Positions 27,081-36,558 of a stretch of DNA of 64,000 bases are shown here, in pieces. The position numbers and the translations under genes were made by a program. This stretch comes from an uncultured Clostridia bacterium (GTDB lineage Bacteria; Bacillota; Clostridia; TANB77; CAG-508), in assembly GCA_934167165.1 (NCBI GenBank), contig CAKPKG010000001.1, positions 48,414 to 112,413 on the forward strand, read 5' to 3'. The notes under the pieces were generated by a model. The model worked only from the letters and a program-made list of their open reading frames with translations, was not told the origin of the DNA and did no database searches. Every line of letters starts with the position of its first letter. Positions within the stretch are counted from its first letter, which is position 1.

Positions 27081-27419
27081 ATGAATATTGAAAGTATGAA
27101 AAATATGGTTGTACTTAAAAACTTACCATCTAACATAGTTGAAGAGGCTATTGTAGTGTTAAAACCAAATGTAAAATTAAAAAGTTTAGATTTAGCAGAG
27201 AGCAAAGCTAAAAATAAAAAAGGAGAAAGTAAATATAATTCAAAAAGATATATAATAAATGAAGCTGAGATGGTAGTTAATAATTATTTATCAAAGCTGG
27301 AAAAGGATAAAAGAAATAATTATAAGATAAACAAGAAAATTGAGAATAAATATAAAAGAGCAAAAGGACTAGCAATATTTTTAGGAATAATGCTAATTGC
27401 CACATTTTTAATAAGATAA
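27081..27419 (+). CDS. Small tail-anchored protein of unknown function
   Basis: A 112-residue protein with a basic helical cytoplasmic part and one membrane segment at the extreme C terminus (about 95-111, AIFLGIMLIATFLIR), the layout of a tail-anchored protein. The first 30 residues (VVLKNLPSNIVEEAIVVLKPN) look like a short alpha/beta element. ATG 27081 follows GGAGG by ten bases. Not recognised. It is 54 bases from yyaC, possibly on the same transcript. Confidence 0.75.
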   Translation: MNIESMKNMVVLKNLPSNIVEEAIVVLKPNVKLKSLDLAESKAKNKKGESKYNSKRYIINEAEMVVNNYLSKLEKDKRNNYKINKKIENKYKRAKGLAIFLGIMLIATFLIR

Positions 27420-27489
27420 AATCAAAATATTGACATTGCTACAAACAATATATAGAATATAATATATAAAATCGGAGGTACAAAAGAAA

Positions 27490-28176
27490 ATGAAAAATAA
27501 AAATGGAATAACATTAATAGCACTAATAATTACAATAATTGTAATGTTAATATTGGTTGGTGTAACTATTAATTTATCAGCAAATGTGGGATTATTTAAA
27601 AAGACAAGAGATGTAGCATATGATTATGATATAGCACAAATAAAAGAAAATTTAGCAGATTATCAAATAGAATATTGTCAAAATACAGGTTATGTATTAA
27701 GTGATGAAACAATGACAAATTTAGCAAAAATATCTAAAGAAACAGGCGTAGATGGACATAAATTTGTAGTATATTATGATCAAGGAAACAGTGATAACGT
27801 GCTTATTTTCTACAACTGGAAAAAGGTAACTTTAGAGGAAGCAAAGAAATTAGAGGGGAAAGATATTAATGATGAAGATAAATCTAATGGACTAAGATAC
27901 AATAAAATGTTTATAGCAGATGTGGATGGAGACGGATATCTTACAGAAAATGATGAAAATGAAATGAATCAATATTTAACGAATAAAAAGGACATTAAAA
28001 GTATATTAGGAATAGATGATGAGAGATACAATTATTATAATAATGAGTTAACTGGGTACTTTTTAATTGGAAACTTAAACGGAGATAGACATATAGATAT
28101 GATAGATTATAAAATGATTGAAAATTTATTAAATAATAGTAATAGTATATTAGGTTCTAATTACTATACTAAATAG
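27490..28176 (+). CDS. Type IV pilin-like protein with dockerin-type repeats
   Basis: A 228-residue surface protein. The N terminus, KNKNGITLIALIITIIVMLI, is a class III (prepilin) signal with a short basic leader, a Gly cleavage site and a hydrophobic helix (Glu5 of classical pilins is absent). The middle is alpha/beta. The C-terminal 90 residues carry two EF-hand-like units, DVDGDGYLTENDENEMNQYL and GNLNGDRHIDMIDYKMIENL, which match the two calcium loops of a type I dockerin. A dockerin on a pilin-like anchor suggests docking to a cohesin on the cell surface. CGGAGG lies eleven bases before ATG. Confidence 0.8.
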   Translation: MKNKNGITLIALIITIIVMLILVGVTINLSANVGLFKKTRDVAYDYDIAQIKENLADYQIEYCQNTGYVLSDETMTNLAKISKETGVDGHKFVVYYDQGNSDNVLIFYNWKKVTLEEAKKLEGKDINDEDKSNGLRYNKMFIADVDGDGYLTENDENEMNQYLTNKKDIKSILGIDDERYNYYNNELTGYFLIGNLNGDRHIDMIDYKMIENLLNNSNSILGSNYYTK

Positions 28177-28279
28177 AAAATATACAAGCTAACAATATAC
28201 AAGTTCTAAAACCTTTTTCTTTGAATATATTTAAGCAAGAGATTGCAAAAATGTATTACAAAGGAAGAGGTGTTTTTTT

Positions 28280-29203
28280 ATGGAAAGAACTCTTACCCCT
28301 GATGAAAGAATAAGAAGGGCAGAAGAAATTTATTACAAAAGAAGAAACCAGAATTTGGACAGGAGTTCAGTTAGAATAAGAGAAGAAGAAAAACCTAATT
28401 ATACAATGATTAAAAAAATGGTATTGCAAATTGTGATTTGTGTAGTAATATATAGCATTTTTTATATGATTCAAAATACGAATTATATTTTTTCCGAAAA
28501 TGTAATTAATAAAGCAAAAGAGATATTGTCTTATGATATTAACATTCAAAATCTATATAATCAAAGTAAAGAATATATAAATGGTATTATTAATAAGAAA
28601 CAAGAAGAGCTTAATTTAGAAAACAATCAAGAAGCACAAGAAGAAAATGCACAAGATCAAGAGGAAACTAATCAAACAGAAAATGAAAATAATAATTTAG
28701 AAGAAAACACTGCAACAAACGAAGAAAGTAATGTAGAAAATATTGGAGGAGAAGAGGTAGCAAATACAGATGAGAATTTAAGTGAAATGGAAAAAGATGC
28801 AAAAGATATAATTGCAACAAAATCATTAATAGTACCACTAAAAGGGGTAATTACCTCAAGATATGGACCAAGAAATCCAACAGATCCAAAAGTTCCTAAA
28901 TATCATACAGGTATAGACATTGCGGTAAATACTGGAACAGTATTTATTGCTTCAATGGAAGGAATAGTAGAAGAGGTTTCATCACAAGGAAACTATGGAA
29001 ATCATGTAAAAATTACAAATGGAGATGTTATGACACTATATGCACATTGCAGTAAAATATATGTAAATCAAGGAGATACAATAAAACAAGGACAGGAAAT
29101 AGGAGAAACAGGAGCAACAGGTAATGTTACAGGACCACATTTGCATTTTGAAATAAGAAAAGAAAATAGATATGTTGACCCAGATTTGATTCTAAAATTT
29201 TAG
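28280..29203 (+). CDS. spoIVFA: SpoIVFA-like protein with M23 peptidase domain
   Basis: SpoIVFA anchors and inhibits the SpoIVFB intramembrane protease at the outer forespore membrane. The 307-residue protein has a basic N terminus, one membrane segment (about 50-66), an acidic Glu/Asn-rich linker (100-165) and a C-terminal LytM/M23 domain (from about 188) with GVITSRYGPR, YHTGIDIAV and GPHLHFEI. Enzymatic activity may be absent, as in Bacillus SpoIVFA. The assignment rests on the gene directly downstream being spoIVFB (gap 11 bases). A SpoIIQ-like role is the alternative. Confidence 0.82.
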   Translation: MERTLTPDERIRRAEEIYYKRRNQNLDRSSVRIREEEKPNYTMIKKMVLQIVICVVIYSIFYMIQNTNYIFSENVINKAKEILSYDINIQNLYNQSKEYINGIINKKQEELNLENNQEAQEENAQDQEETNQTENENNNLEENTATNEESNVENIGGEEVANTDENLSEMEKDAKDIIATKSLIVPLKGVITSRYGPRNPTDPKVPKYHTGIDIAVNTGTVFIASMEGIVEEVSSQGNYGNHVKITNGDVMTLYAHCSKIYVNQGDTIKQGQEIGETGATGNVTGPHLHFEIRKENRYVDPDLILKF

Positions 29204-29214
29204 GAGGTTTTAAA

Positions 29215-29851
29215 ATGCAAATAAGAATAAACTTACAAATTTTCTTGTTTATTATTTTGTTTTTACTAACAAAACAAATTGAATTATATGCTTTAATAAT
29301 GTTTTTTGCACTAATCCATGAGTTTCGGACATATTTTTGCAGGTTTACTTTTGAAGTTAAAACCAAAAAAACTAAATATAATGCCATTTGGACTAGCAGT
29401 AACTTTTGAAAGTTATGGTTATAGAAAATTAGTGGAAACTAAAAAAATACTAATTGCATTTGCAGGACCATTAACAAATATATTAATCTCTATAATAACT
29501 TTATTTATACATATTGATGAAAATTTAAAGCAAACTATAATTTATTCAAATATATTAGTTGCATTTTTTAACTTAATTCCAATATATCCATTAGATGGTG
29601 GCAGAATTTTAAAAGGATTTATAAAACTAAAATATAAAAATAATATGGTAGCAGATTTAGTAGTAAATAAGATTTCGAATATATTAGCAATTGCTTTAAC
29701 TGCAATTTCTAGCATTTTAATTTTATATTTAAAAAATATATCAATATTTTTAGTTATAGTATATTTATGGATAATTGTAATAAAAGAAAATAAAAGATTT
29801 GATTTAAAGAAAAAAGTTAATGATATAATTTTGGAACAAAATGGATTGTAA
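29215..29851 (+). CDS. spoIVFB: SpoIVFB site-2-type intramembrane protease (one +1 shift)
   Basis: SpoIVFB cleaves pro-sigma-K in the mother cell. With one base skipped at C29326 (CGGA) the frame gives 211 residues. The skip yields Gly38 within the zinc motif HEFGH (residues 35-39); without it the product stops about 65 residues in and lacks the catalytic centre. Later motifs are PFGLAVTFE and the second metal motif YPLDGGRI. Several membrane segments fit the family. AGGAGG precedes ATG 29215. It forms an operon with the SpoIVFA-like gene. Confidence 0.92.
29326..29329 (+). other. +1 frameshift site 5, CGGA in spoIVFB
   Basis: TTT C GGA CAT, 37 codons after the start. Skipping C restores the metalloprotease motif HEFGH. 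Confidence 0.9.
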
Positions 29852-29949
29852 AAATTAGCTTAAAATTAACTCCAATTTAATTTAAAAATATATTGTTTTT
29901 GCAAAACTATTACAGTATAATAAAATTAGATTTTAGTGGAGGAAAACAA

Positions 29950-32140
29950 ATGAAAAAAGTGGTAAAAAATAATAAAGGAATAACAATTATAGCTCTTGTT
30001 GTTACAGTGGTAATACTACTAATACTAACAGGGACTGTAATATATAATTCAAATTTATCAAAAAGCAATTATAAATATAATAAAATGATAGCTGATTTAA
30101 ACATATTATCAGACAAAATATTAAACTACTATAAAAAATATAATGAACTTCCTAAAACCGAAAGAAAAATAGATATAGATGAAGTTACATATTGGGAAAT
30201 AGATTTATCTAAATTGGATAATTTAACATTAAATTTCGGAAAAGATTATCGGAAAAAGTGACGAATTACAATTAAACAAATCAGATGTTTATGTAATAAA
30301 TGAGAGTATGGGTATTGTTTACTTAAAGGGAATAAAAAAAGGAGATAGAATTTTTTATCAAGAAGAGAATAATTCTATTAATGATAGAATTGAGGACTTA
30401 AGTAAAAAGAAAATAAGAGTATTGGTTCAAGGTTATGGAACAGTAGAAGGCGGAACTGCAGAAGGTACAAGATATAAAGAAGGAGAAAAAGTTACATTAA
30501 TAGCAAAAACTCAAACAAAAACTATAAATGAAGTGGAATATACATCCGAATTTAAAGGATGGTATTTAGATGGAAAGTTACAAAGCACAGACAAAAATTA
30601 TGTAATAGAAGTAACAAAAGATGCGACGTATACTGCAATATTTGATATGGAGCCTACATTAATATATTACTTGGATTCAAATAGTGAAGAGCAAATATTA
30701 GTAACAAAAGAAGCAACAATAAATTCTACAACATATACAGATGCGGGAATAGATAAAACACAAATAACAAAAGTAGTGTTTGGAAACTCATGTACAAGTA
30801 TAGGAGTAAAGGCTTTTTATGAATGTGCATCAATGGAAAGATTAGAAATACCAAATTCAGGTAATACTGGCTATGGGCATCAAGCATTTGCTTTTTGTAC
30901 AGGTTTAAAAGAAGTAGTACTAGGTGGAATAGAAAGGCCAGCAAAAAATCTTGGAGCAGTGTTTGCATCGTGCCAACAAAGTGATTTGACAATAAAGGTA
31001 TATGTAGAAGAGGGAGTAACAAGTCTTGCAAATGAGCCGTGGGGAGCAACAAGCGCTACAATAGAATATTATAGTTCAACAACAGGAGAATTGGTAAATT
31101 TAGTATTGGGAAGGGAATATCAAGGAAATACAGAAATAAATTGGACAGAAATCCCCAATGCAGATAAAGTAACAAAAATAAGAGAAAATGCATTTAATGG
31201 CTGTACAAATTTGTCAATAACAAGTTTGCCTAATAACATAAAATCGATTGAAGGTTCAACATTTCGTGATTGTGCAAATATAAAAATAGAAAAAATACCA
31301 GAAGGAGTAACCTCAATAGGGCCATATGCATTCTACAAATGCACATCAATAGAAAGATTAGAGATTCCAAATGCAGGCAATACTGGTTATGGATATCAAG
31401 CATTTGCTCTTTGCACAGGATTAAAAGAAGTAGTACTAGGAGGAATAGAAAAACCAGCAAAAGAGTTTGGAACAACAACATTTGCAGCATGCCAGCAAAA
31501 TGATTTGACAATAAAGGTATATGTAGAAGAGGGAGTAACAAGTCTTGCAAAAGAGCCGTGGGGAGCAACAAGCGCTACAATAGAATATTATAGTTCAACA
31601 ACAGGAGAATTGGTAAATTTAGTATTGGGAAGGGAATATCAAGGAAATACAGAAATAAATTGGACAGAAATCCCCAATGCAGATAAAGTAACAAAAATAA
31701 GAGAAAATGCATTTAATGGCTGTACAAATTTGTCCATAACAAGTTTACCTAATAATATAAAATCAATTGAAGGTTCAACATTTCGTGATTGTGCAAATAT
31801 AAAAATAGAAAAAATACCAGAAGGAGTAACTTCAATAGGGGCATATGCATTCTACAAATGTACATCAATAGAAAGATTAGAGATACCAAATGCGGGTAAT
31901 ACTAGTTATGGATATCAACCATTTGCTTTTTGTACAGGTTTAAAAGAAGTAATACTAGGTGAAATAGGAAAACCAGTAAGTGATTTTGGAACAATATTTG
32001 CAGCGTGTCAACAAAAAAATTTGACAATAAAGGTATATGTAGAAGACGGAAAGACAAGTCTTGCAAATGCGCCATGGGGGGCAACGAATGCAAAAGTAGA
32101 ATATTACAGCGCAACAACTGGAGAATTAATCTCAAATTAA
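29950..32140 (+). CDS. Pilin-like leader fused to InlB-type and BspA-type leucine-rich repeats (one +1 shift)
   Basis: A 729-residue surface protein if C30250 (CGGA) is skipped, giving Gly101 in KDYGKSDEL; otherwise the frame ends four codons later. The N terminus (KNNKGITIIALVVTVVILLI) is a prepilin-like leader close to that of the gene at 27490. After about 150 residues comes an InlB/Listeria-Bacteroides repeat (YGTVEGGTAEG to FKGWYLDG), followed by BspA-type LRR_5 repeats (TSIGVKAFYECASMERLEIP and so on). The LRR part contains a 519-bp tandem duplication. AGGA precedes ATG 29950 by five bases. Probably an adhesin. Confidence 0.85.
30250..30253 (+). other. +1 frameshift site 6, CGGA in the pilin/BspA-like gene
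   Basis: TAT C GGA AAA, exactly 100 codons after the start. Skipping C joins the pilin-like leader to 630 residues of downstream frame; the unshifted frame reaches TGA after three codons. Confidence 0.82.
30991..32028 (+). repeat. 519-bp tandem duplication inside the LRR gene
   Basis: The segment from AATAAAGGTATATGTAGAAG at 30991 recurs at 31510, a distance of 519 bases (173 codons, frame kept). About 340 bases of the two units differ at only a few positions; the rest is more divergent. A third partial unit follows near 32023. Confidence 0.85.
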
Positions 32141-32167
32141 CAATTGACTTTTTATGTAAAAAATGAT

Positions 32168-32206
32168 AAAATAGCAATGTTTGAAAAATAGCATTGCTAT
32201 TTTTTC
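32168..32206 (+). terminator. Terminator before the ribosomal operon
   Basis: AATAGCAATG/CATTGCTATT followed by a T run, 28 bases after the LRR gene stop. Confidence 0.8.
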
Positions 32207-32259
32207 CTTACTCATGCGTATGTAGTATGGGTTATAATCCATAAGGAGGTGAAAGAATA

Positions 32260-32544
32260 ATGAACAAATACGAAAGTGTTATCATTATTAATCCAAATTT
32301 AGAGGCAGAAGCTATTAAAGCATTAATAGAAAAAATCTCAAATTTAATTAATACTGATGGTAAAGTTAGTTCAGTTGAAGAAGCTGGTAAAAAGAAATTA
32401 GCTTATGAAATCAAAAAGAACAAAGAAGGATATTATGTTATATTCAAATTTGAAGCTAAACCAGAATCAATTACTGAATTAGAAAGAGTATATAGAATAA
32501 CTGACGAAGTTATAAAGTTTATTGTTGTTAAAGAGGAGGAATAA
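32260..32544 (+). CDS. rpsF: 30S ribosomal protein S6
   Basis: S6 binds 16S rRNA with S18 on the platform of the small subunit. The 94 residues have the family pattern YESVIIINPNLEAEAIKALIEKI, AGKKKLAYEIKKNKEGYYVIFKFEA and a closing IKFIVVKEEE. Full length. AAGGAGGTGA precedes ATG. First gene of the conserved rpsF-ssb-rpsR operon; S6:S18 autoregulation of such operons is known, but I did not find a clear binding motif in the leader. Confidence 0.97.
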   Translation: MNKYESVIIINPNLEAEAIKALIEKISNLINTDGKVSSVEEAGKKKLAYEIKKNKEGYYVIFKFEAKPESITELERVYRITDEVIKFIVVKEEE

Positions 32545-32547
32545 TAT

Positions 32548-32967
32548 ATGAACAAAGTAGTATTAATGGGGCGTTTGACAAGAGATCCAGAAGTTAGATA
32601 CACACAAACAAATAACACATTAGTAGCATCTTTCTCATTAGCAGTAAACAGAAGATTTGCAAGACAAGGAGAAGAAAGACAAGCAGATTTTATTAATGTA
32701 GTAGCTTGGAGCAAAACTGGAGAGTTTTGTAGCAAATACTTTAAAAAAGGACAACAAGTTGGAGTAATTGGTAGAATTCAAACAAGAAATTGGGAAGATG
32801 ACCAAGGACAAAAACATTACGTTACAGAAGTAGTTGCAGAAGAAGCTTATTTTGCAGATAGTAAAAGAGATGGAGATACATCATCAAATTTTGAAAATAC
32901 ATTTGGAAAAACTGTATCAGAATCATCAGAATTTTCTGTATCATCAGATGATGAATTACCATTCTAG
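32548..32967 (+). CDS. ssb: Single-stranded DNA-binding protein
   Basis: SSB coats single-stranded DNA in replication and repair. The 139 residues start with the OB-fold NKVVLMGRLTRDPEVRYTQTNN, include FINVVAWSKTGEFC and VIGRIQTRNWEDDQGQKHY, and end with an acidic tail SSDDELPF, the tip that binds partner proteins. It begins three bases after rpsF, behind GGAGGA. Confidence 0.97.
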   Translation: MNKVVLMGRLTRDPEVRYTQTNNTLVASFSLAVNRRFARQGEERQADFINVVAWSKTGEFCSKYFKKGQQVGVIGRIQTRNWEDDQGQKHYVTEVVAEEAYFADSKRDGDTSSNFENTFGKTVSESSEFSVSSDDELPF

Positions 32968-33071
32968 AATAAAAAATAATAGACACTATTAAGGGTGTCA
33001 TTGAATAATGAAAAAGTAAGAACAAGAATACAAAATTTGCAGGGCAAATTTTGAGAAGGGGGAAGACGAAA

Positions 33072-33359
33072 ATGGCAGATAGAAAACAAAACGCAAGAAA
33101 TAATAAAAGAAGAAATAACGGCGACGAAGATTACAATCCTAGATTTAGAAAAGTTAGAAAAAAAGTATGTGTAATGTGTAGCAATAAAGATTTTGTTTTA
33201 GATTATAAAAATCCAGAACAATTAAGAAAATTTGTAAACGAAAAAGGTAAAATATTACCTAGAAGAGCAACAGGTGCTTGCGCAAAACATCAAAGAGATA
33301 TTACACAAGCTGTAAAAAGAGCAAGACATATTGCCGTATTACCATATACACAAAACTAA
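33072..33359 (+). CDS. rpsR: 30S ribosomal protein S18
   Basis: S18 pairs with S6 in the small subunit. The 95 residues contain [18 protein letters not shown], with two cysteines of the zinc-type variant, and the core [33 protein letters not shown] start at ATG 33072 because AAGGGGGAAG lies just before it. Last gene of the rpsF operon, closed by a terminator at 33367. Confidence 0.96.
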   Translation: MADRKQNARNNKRRNNGDEDYNPRFRKVRKKVCVMCSNKDFVLDYKNPEQLRKFVNEKGKILPRRATGACAKHQRDITQAVKRARHIAVLPYTQN

Positions 33360-33364
33360 TGTTT

Positions 33365-33398
33365 TTAAGAACAGATTTTATATCTGTTCTTTTTTGTT
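33365..33398 (+). terminator. Terminator of the rpsF operon
   Basis: AAGAACAGAT/ATCTGTTCTT with a T run. Confidence 0.88.
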
Positions 33399-33399
33399 G

Positions 33400-33510
33400 A
33401 ATAGGAAAAATCGAAGATTTCCCTATTCAATTGATTTCCAATCTCCAACCTCCAACCTCCCACATCACACCTCGCACTTCACACCTCCAACATCTCACCT
33501 CTCAAACAAT
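33400..33510. repeat. Hairpin plus CACACCTC-type degenerate repeats
   Basis: GAATAGG..AAATC/GATTT.CCTATTC (33400-33428) is followed by 70 bases of a degenerate octamer-like pattern (CTCCAACCTCC, CACATCACACCTCGCACTTCACACC). This is the complement of the GAAGTGTG family seen at 4520 and 19110. Confidence 0.55.
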
Positions 33511-33600
33511 AAAAAATAATTTATAAAAATTGTAGAAATTAAAATTATAATAATATAGAATATTAGTAGTAAAACTATTTATAAGTAGGGAGTGAATTAT

Positions 33601-34425
33601 TTGAAAATTACCGATATTGAAGAATTAAAACATATTGCAAACAATGTTAGAAAAGGCATAATAGAGGGAACTTATAATGCAAAATCTGGTCATCCGGGTG
33701 GTTCATTATCTGTTGCAGACATATTAACAGTATTATATTTTAACCAAATGAATGTAAATGAAAAAGAACCTAATGCAAAAACAAGAGATAGATTAGTTCT
33801 ATCAAAAGGTCATGTTGCCCCAGCATTGTATGCTGTACTTGCAGAAAAAGGATATTTCGAAAAAGATGAATTAAAAAAATTGAGAAAAGTTGATGGAATG
33901 TTGCAGGGACATCCAGATATGCAAAAAACACCAGGAGTAGATATGTCAACAGGTTCTTTAGGACAGGGATTATCAGTTGCAAATGGAATGGCACTTGCAT
34001 CTAAATTAAATCATGAAGGTGTTAGAGTATATTGCATTTGTGGTGATGGAGAAGTACAAGAAGGACAAATATGGGAAGCTGCGATGACATCTAGTCATAG
34101 AAAACTAGATAACTTATGTTTAATAATAGATAATAATAATTTACAAATAGATGGAAATGTAGATAAAGTAAAAAATATTTATCCATTAGACGAAAAACTT
34201 AAAAGTTTTGGCTTTGAAGTAATTAATGTAGACGGACATGATATAGAAAAATTGATAAGGGCATTTGACAAAGCTAAAACAATAAAAGAAAAACCAACAG
34301 CGATTATTGCAAAAACAATAAAAGGGAAAGGCGTTTCTTTTATGGAAAATAAAGCAGATTGGCATGGAAAAGCACCAAATGAAGAAGAATATAAAATGGC
34401 TATGGAGGAACTAAGTAAGTATTAG
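33601..34425 (+). CDS. Transketolase, N-terminal (ThDP-binding) subunit
   Basis: Transketolase moves two-carbon units in the pentose phosphate pathway. This is the N-terminal half of a split enzyme. The 274 residues show AKSGHPGGSLSVADILT, LSKGHVAPALYAVLAEKGYF, STGSLGQGLSVANGMAL and the ThDP signature CGDGEVQEGQIWEA, ending in the usual WHGKAPNEEEYKMAMEEL. The TTG at 33601 lies eight bases after GGGAG; the GTG at 33592 overlaps that site. The C-terminal half follows after an inserted PHP gene. Confidence 0.93.
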   Translation: MKITDIEELKHIANNVRKGIIEGTYNAKSGHPGGSLSVADILTVLYFNQMNVNEKEPNAKTRDRLVLSKGHVAPALYAVLAEKGYFEKDELKKLRKVDGMLQGHPDMQKTPGVDMSTGSLGQGLSVANGMALASKLNHEGVRVYCICGDGEVQEGQIWEAAMTSSHRKLDNLCLIIDNNNLQIDGNVDKVKNIYPLDEKLKSFGFEVINVDGHDIEKLIRAFDKAKTIKEKPTAIIAKTIKGKGVSFMENKADWHGKAPNEEEYKMAMEELSKY

Positions 34426-34436
34426 GAGATGGAATA

Positions 34437-35321
34437 ATGATAGATTTACATATTCACACAAACAATTCAGATGGCTCAGATAGCGTAATAGACGTATTAA
34501 AAAAAGCACAAAAACATGAATTATCATACATGTCTATAACAGACCATGAAAGTGTAAATGGACATTACGAATTAAGAAATATTGATGTAAAACAATATTT
34601 TTCTGGAAAAATAATTCCAGGAGTAGAACTTAAAAATTATTATAAAGATAGAGTAATTGATATATTAGCGTACAATATTGACATAGACAAATTTAATGAA
34701 TATTTAGAGAAAAACTATAAAAACAAAACACATAGAATGTTAGAAATTAAAAACTTAAAGCATTTGTATAAACAAGCAAAGGCATATGGATTAGAATTAG
34801 ATCCAATAGAAGAAATTGAGTGGGATCCAGATAGTGATTGGGGAAGTGTTGTAATATACAATGAAATAAAAAAACACCCAGAAAACGAAACAAAAGTCCC
34901 AAAAGATTTATGGGAGAGTTTTTGTAATTTTAAAAAAGACTATGTATATAACAGGAACAATATGTTCTTTTTAGATAAAAAAGATGACTATCCATCACCA
35001 GCAGAAACTGTAAAACAAGTGCATTTAGCAGGAGGAGTAGCTTTTTTAGCACATGTGCATGAATACAAATGGGTAAAAGATAAAATTGAATATATAACAC
35101 AATTAATAAAAGATAGCAATTTAGATGGAATAGAATGTTATTATAGTAATTTTACAGAAGAACAAACATTAGAATTATTAAAGTATTGCAAAGATAACAA
35201 TTTATATACAAGTGGTGGAACAGACTATCATGGTACAAAAAGGCCAAGTGTTGAGATTGGCATAGGAAAAGGAAACTTGAAAATACCAGATGAAATAATA
35301 AAAGACTGGTATAAAAAATAG
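34437..35321 (+). CDS. PHP-domain phosphoesterase
   Basis: A 294-residue metal-dependent phosphoesterase of the PHP family. Metal ligands are visible at IDLHIHTNNSDGSDS (motif I), SITDHESVNGHYEL (motif II), VELKNYY, FLAHVHEY and the C-terminal GGTDYHGTKRPSVEIG. Relatives include nucleoside 3',5'-bisphosphate phosphatases and RNase AM (YciV). It begins eleven bases after the N-terminal transketolase half and ends 13 bases before the C-terminal half, so the three are one operon, and the gene splits the transketolase pair. Confidence 0.9.
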   Translation: MIDLHIHTNNSDGSDSVIDVLKKAQKHELSYMSITDHESVNGHYELRNIDVKQYFSGKIIPGVELKNYYKDRVIDILAYNIDIDKFNEYLEKNYKNKTHRMLEIKNLKHLYKQAKAYGLELDPIEEIEWDPDSDWGSVVIYNEIKKHPENETKVPKDLWESFCNFKKDYVYNRNNMFFLDKKDDYPSPAETVKQVHLAGGVAFLAHVHEYKWVKDKIEYITQLIKDSNLDGIECYYSNFTEEQTLELLKYCKDNNLYTSGGTDYHGTKRPSVEIGIGKGNLKIPDEIIKDWYKK

Positions 35322-35334
35322 AGGAGGAAAAAAT

Positions 35335-36268
35335 ATGGATTGCGAAAATCTTAAAGCTACAAGGCAAAGCTATGGGGAAAAATTAGCGGAATTGGGAGAG
35401 AAAAATAAGGATATAATTGTATTAGATGCAGATTTATCTGCTGCAACAAAAACATCAATATTTGCAAAAAAATTTCCAGAAAGATTCTTTGATATGGGAA
35501 TTGCAGAACAAGATATGATGAGTACAGCTGCAGGACTTGCAACATTTGGGAAAACTGTATTTGCAAGCAGTTTTGCAATGTTTGCATGTGGGAGAAGCTA
35601 TGATCAAATAAGAAATAGCATAGCACATCCAAAGTTGAATGTAAAAATATGCGCGTCACATGCTGGAGTTACAGTTGGAGAAGATGGAGCTACTCACCAA
35701 ATGTTAGAAGACTTAGGTATGATGAGAAGTTTGCCTAATATGACAGTTATGTGTACAAGTGATGATAGAGAAACAAAATGGGCAGTAGAGGAAATCTCTA
35801 AAATAAACAGCCCGGTATATTTAAGACTTTGTAGATTAAGCACACCACAAATATATGGAGAAGACCAAACATTTGAAATTGGAAAAGGAGTTCAAATAGG
35901 AGAAGGAACAGATGCAACAGTATTTGCAACTGGAGTAGTAGTTCCAGAAGCAATAAAAGCAAAAGAAGAACTAGAAAAGAAAGGAATAAATATAAGAGTA
36001 GTTGATATACACACAATAAAGCCAATAGATAAAGAGCTAATTATAAAATGTGCAAAAGAAACTAAAAAATTGATATCAATTGAGGATCATAATATAATTG
36101 GTGGCTTACGGAAGTGCTATTTCTGAGGTGTTAACAGAAGAATATCCTGCAAAACTAATAAGAATGGGAATGAAAGATAGATTTGGAAAATCTGGACCAG
36201 CAAAAGAACTATTAAAGGTATTTGGATTAACGGCACAAAACATAATAGAAACAATAGAGCATAATTGA
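35335..36268 (+). CDS. Transketolase, C-terminal subunit (one +1 shift)
   Basis: The second half of the split transketolase, holding the pyrimidine-binding and C-terminal domains. With one base skipped at C36109 (CGGA), the protein is 310 residues. Motifs include [42 protein letters not shown] and, after the skip, [11 protein letters not shown], where Gly259 belongs to the conserved 'HxxxGGLG' stretch ([12 protein letters not shown]). The unshifted frame stops five codons later. AGGAGG precedes ATG 35335. Confidence 0.93.
36109..36112 (+). other. +1 frameshift site 7, CGGA in the transketolase C-half
   Basis: TTA C GGA AGT, 258 codons after the start. Skipping C restores [11 protein letters not shown] and the last 50 residues. 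Confidence 0.88.
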
Positions 36269-36498
36269 CTTTTTAGCGAAATTATGTTAATATAATAAGG
36301 CAACGGAATTAAAAAGGAGATGTCCTATAAGTGTTGCATTGTAGGAATTAACGTTCGTCTCCTGGTAGTGTGCCTGAATAGGGACATTGTGGCCATGCGT
36401 AATAAGACGTCAATTATGCGTGGCCAATTCCTTTAAAATCAATTAAAAATTTATATTACAAAAAAATGACAATTTCTTGAAAAATGTCATTTTTTATT
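36265..36498 (+). ncRNA. Structured RNA of about 195 nt, possibly 6S RNA
   Basis: A promoter (TTGACT at 36265, overlapping the transketolase stop; TAATATAAT at 36288-36296) precedes a non-coding stretch. It folds with an outer GGAATT/AATTCC stem (36305 and 36427), GGAGA/TCTCC around TCCTA/TAGGA, and a strong 13-pair hairpin GGCCATGCGTAAT/ATTATGCGTGGCC (about 36391-36426). A terminator TGACA/TGTCA with T run ends near 36497. Size, own promoter and no coding frame fit 6S RNA, but I could not match conserved 6S sequence, so the class is open. Confidence 0.5.
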
Positions 36499-36558
36499 GC
36501 TTTTTTAAGCTATTATTATTATAATATTAATGTATATTTAAGTAAAAGAGGTCAAAAT

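Noticed and set aside
33430..33510. A CRISPR array in the CACACCTC-type repeats
   Set aside because: Units are about eight bases, degenerate and without spacers. No cas genes are present. No CRISPR array was seen anywhere in the window.
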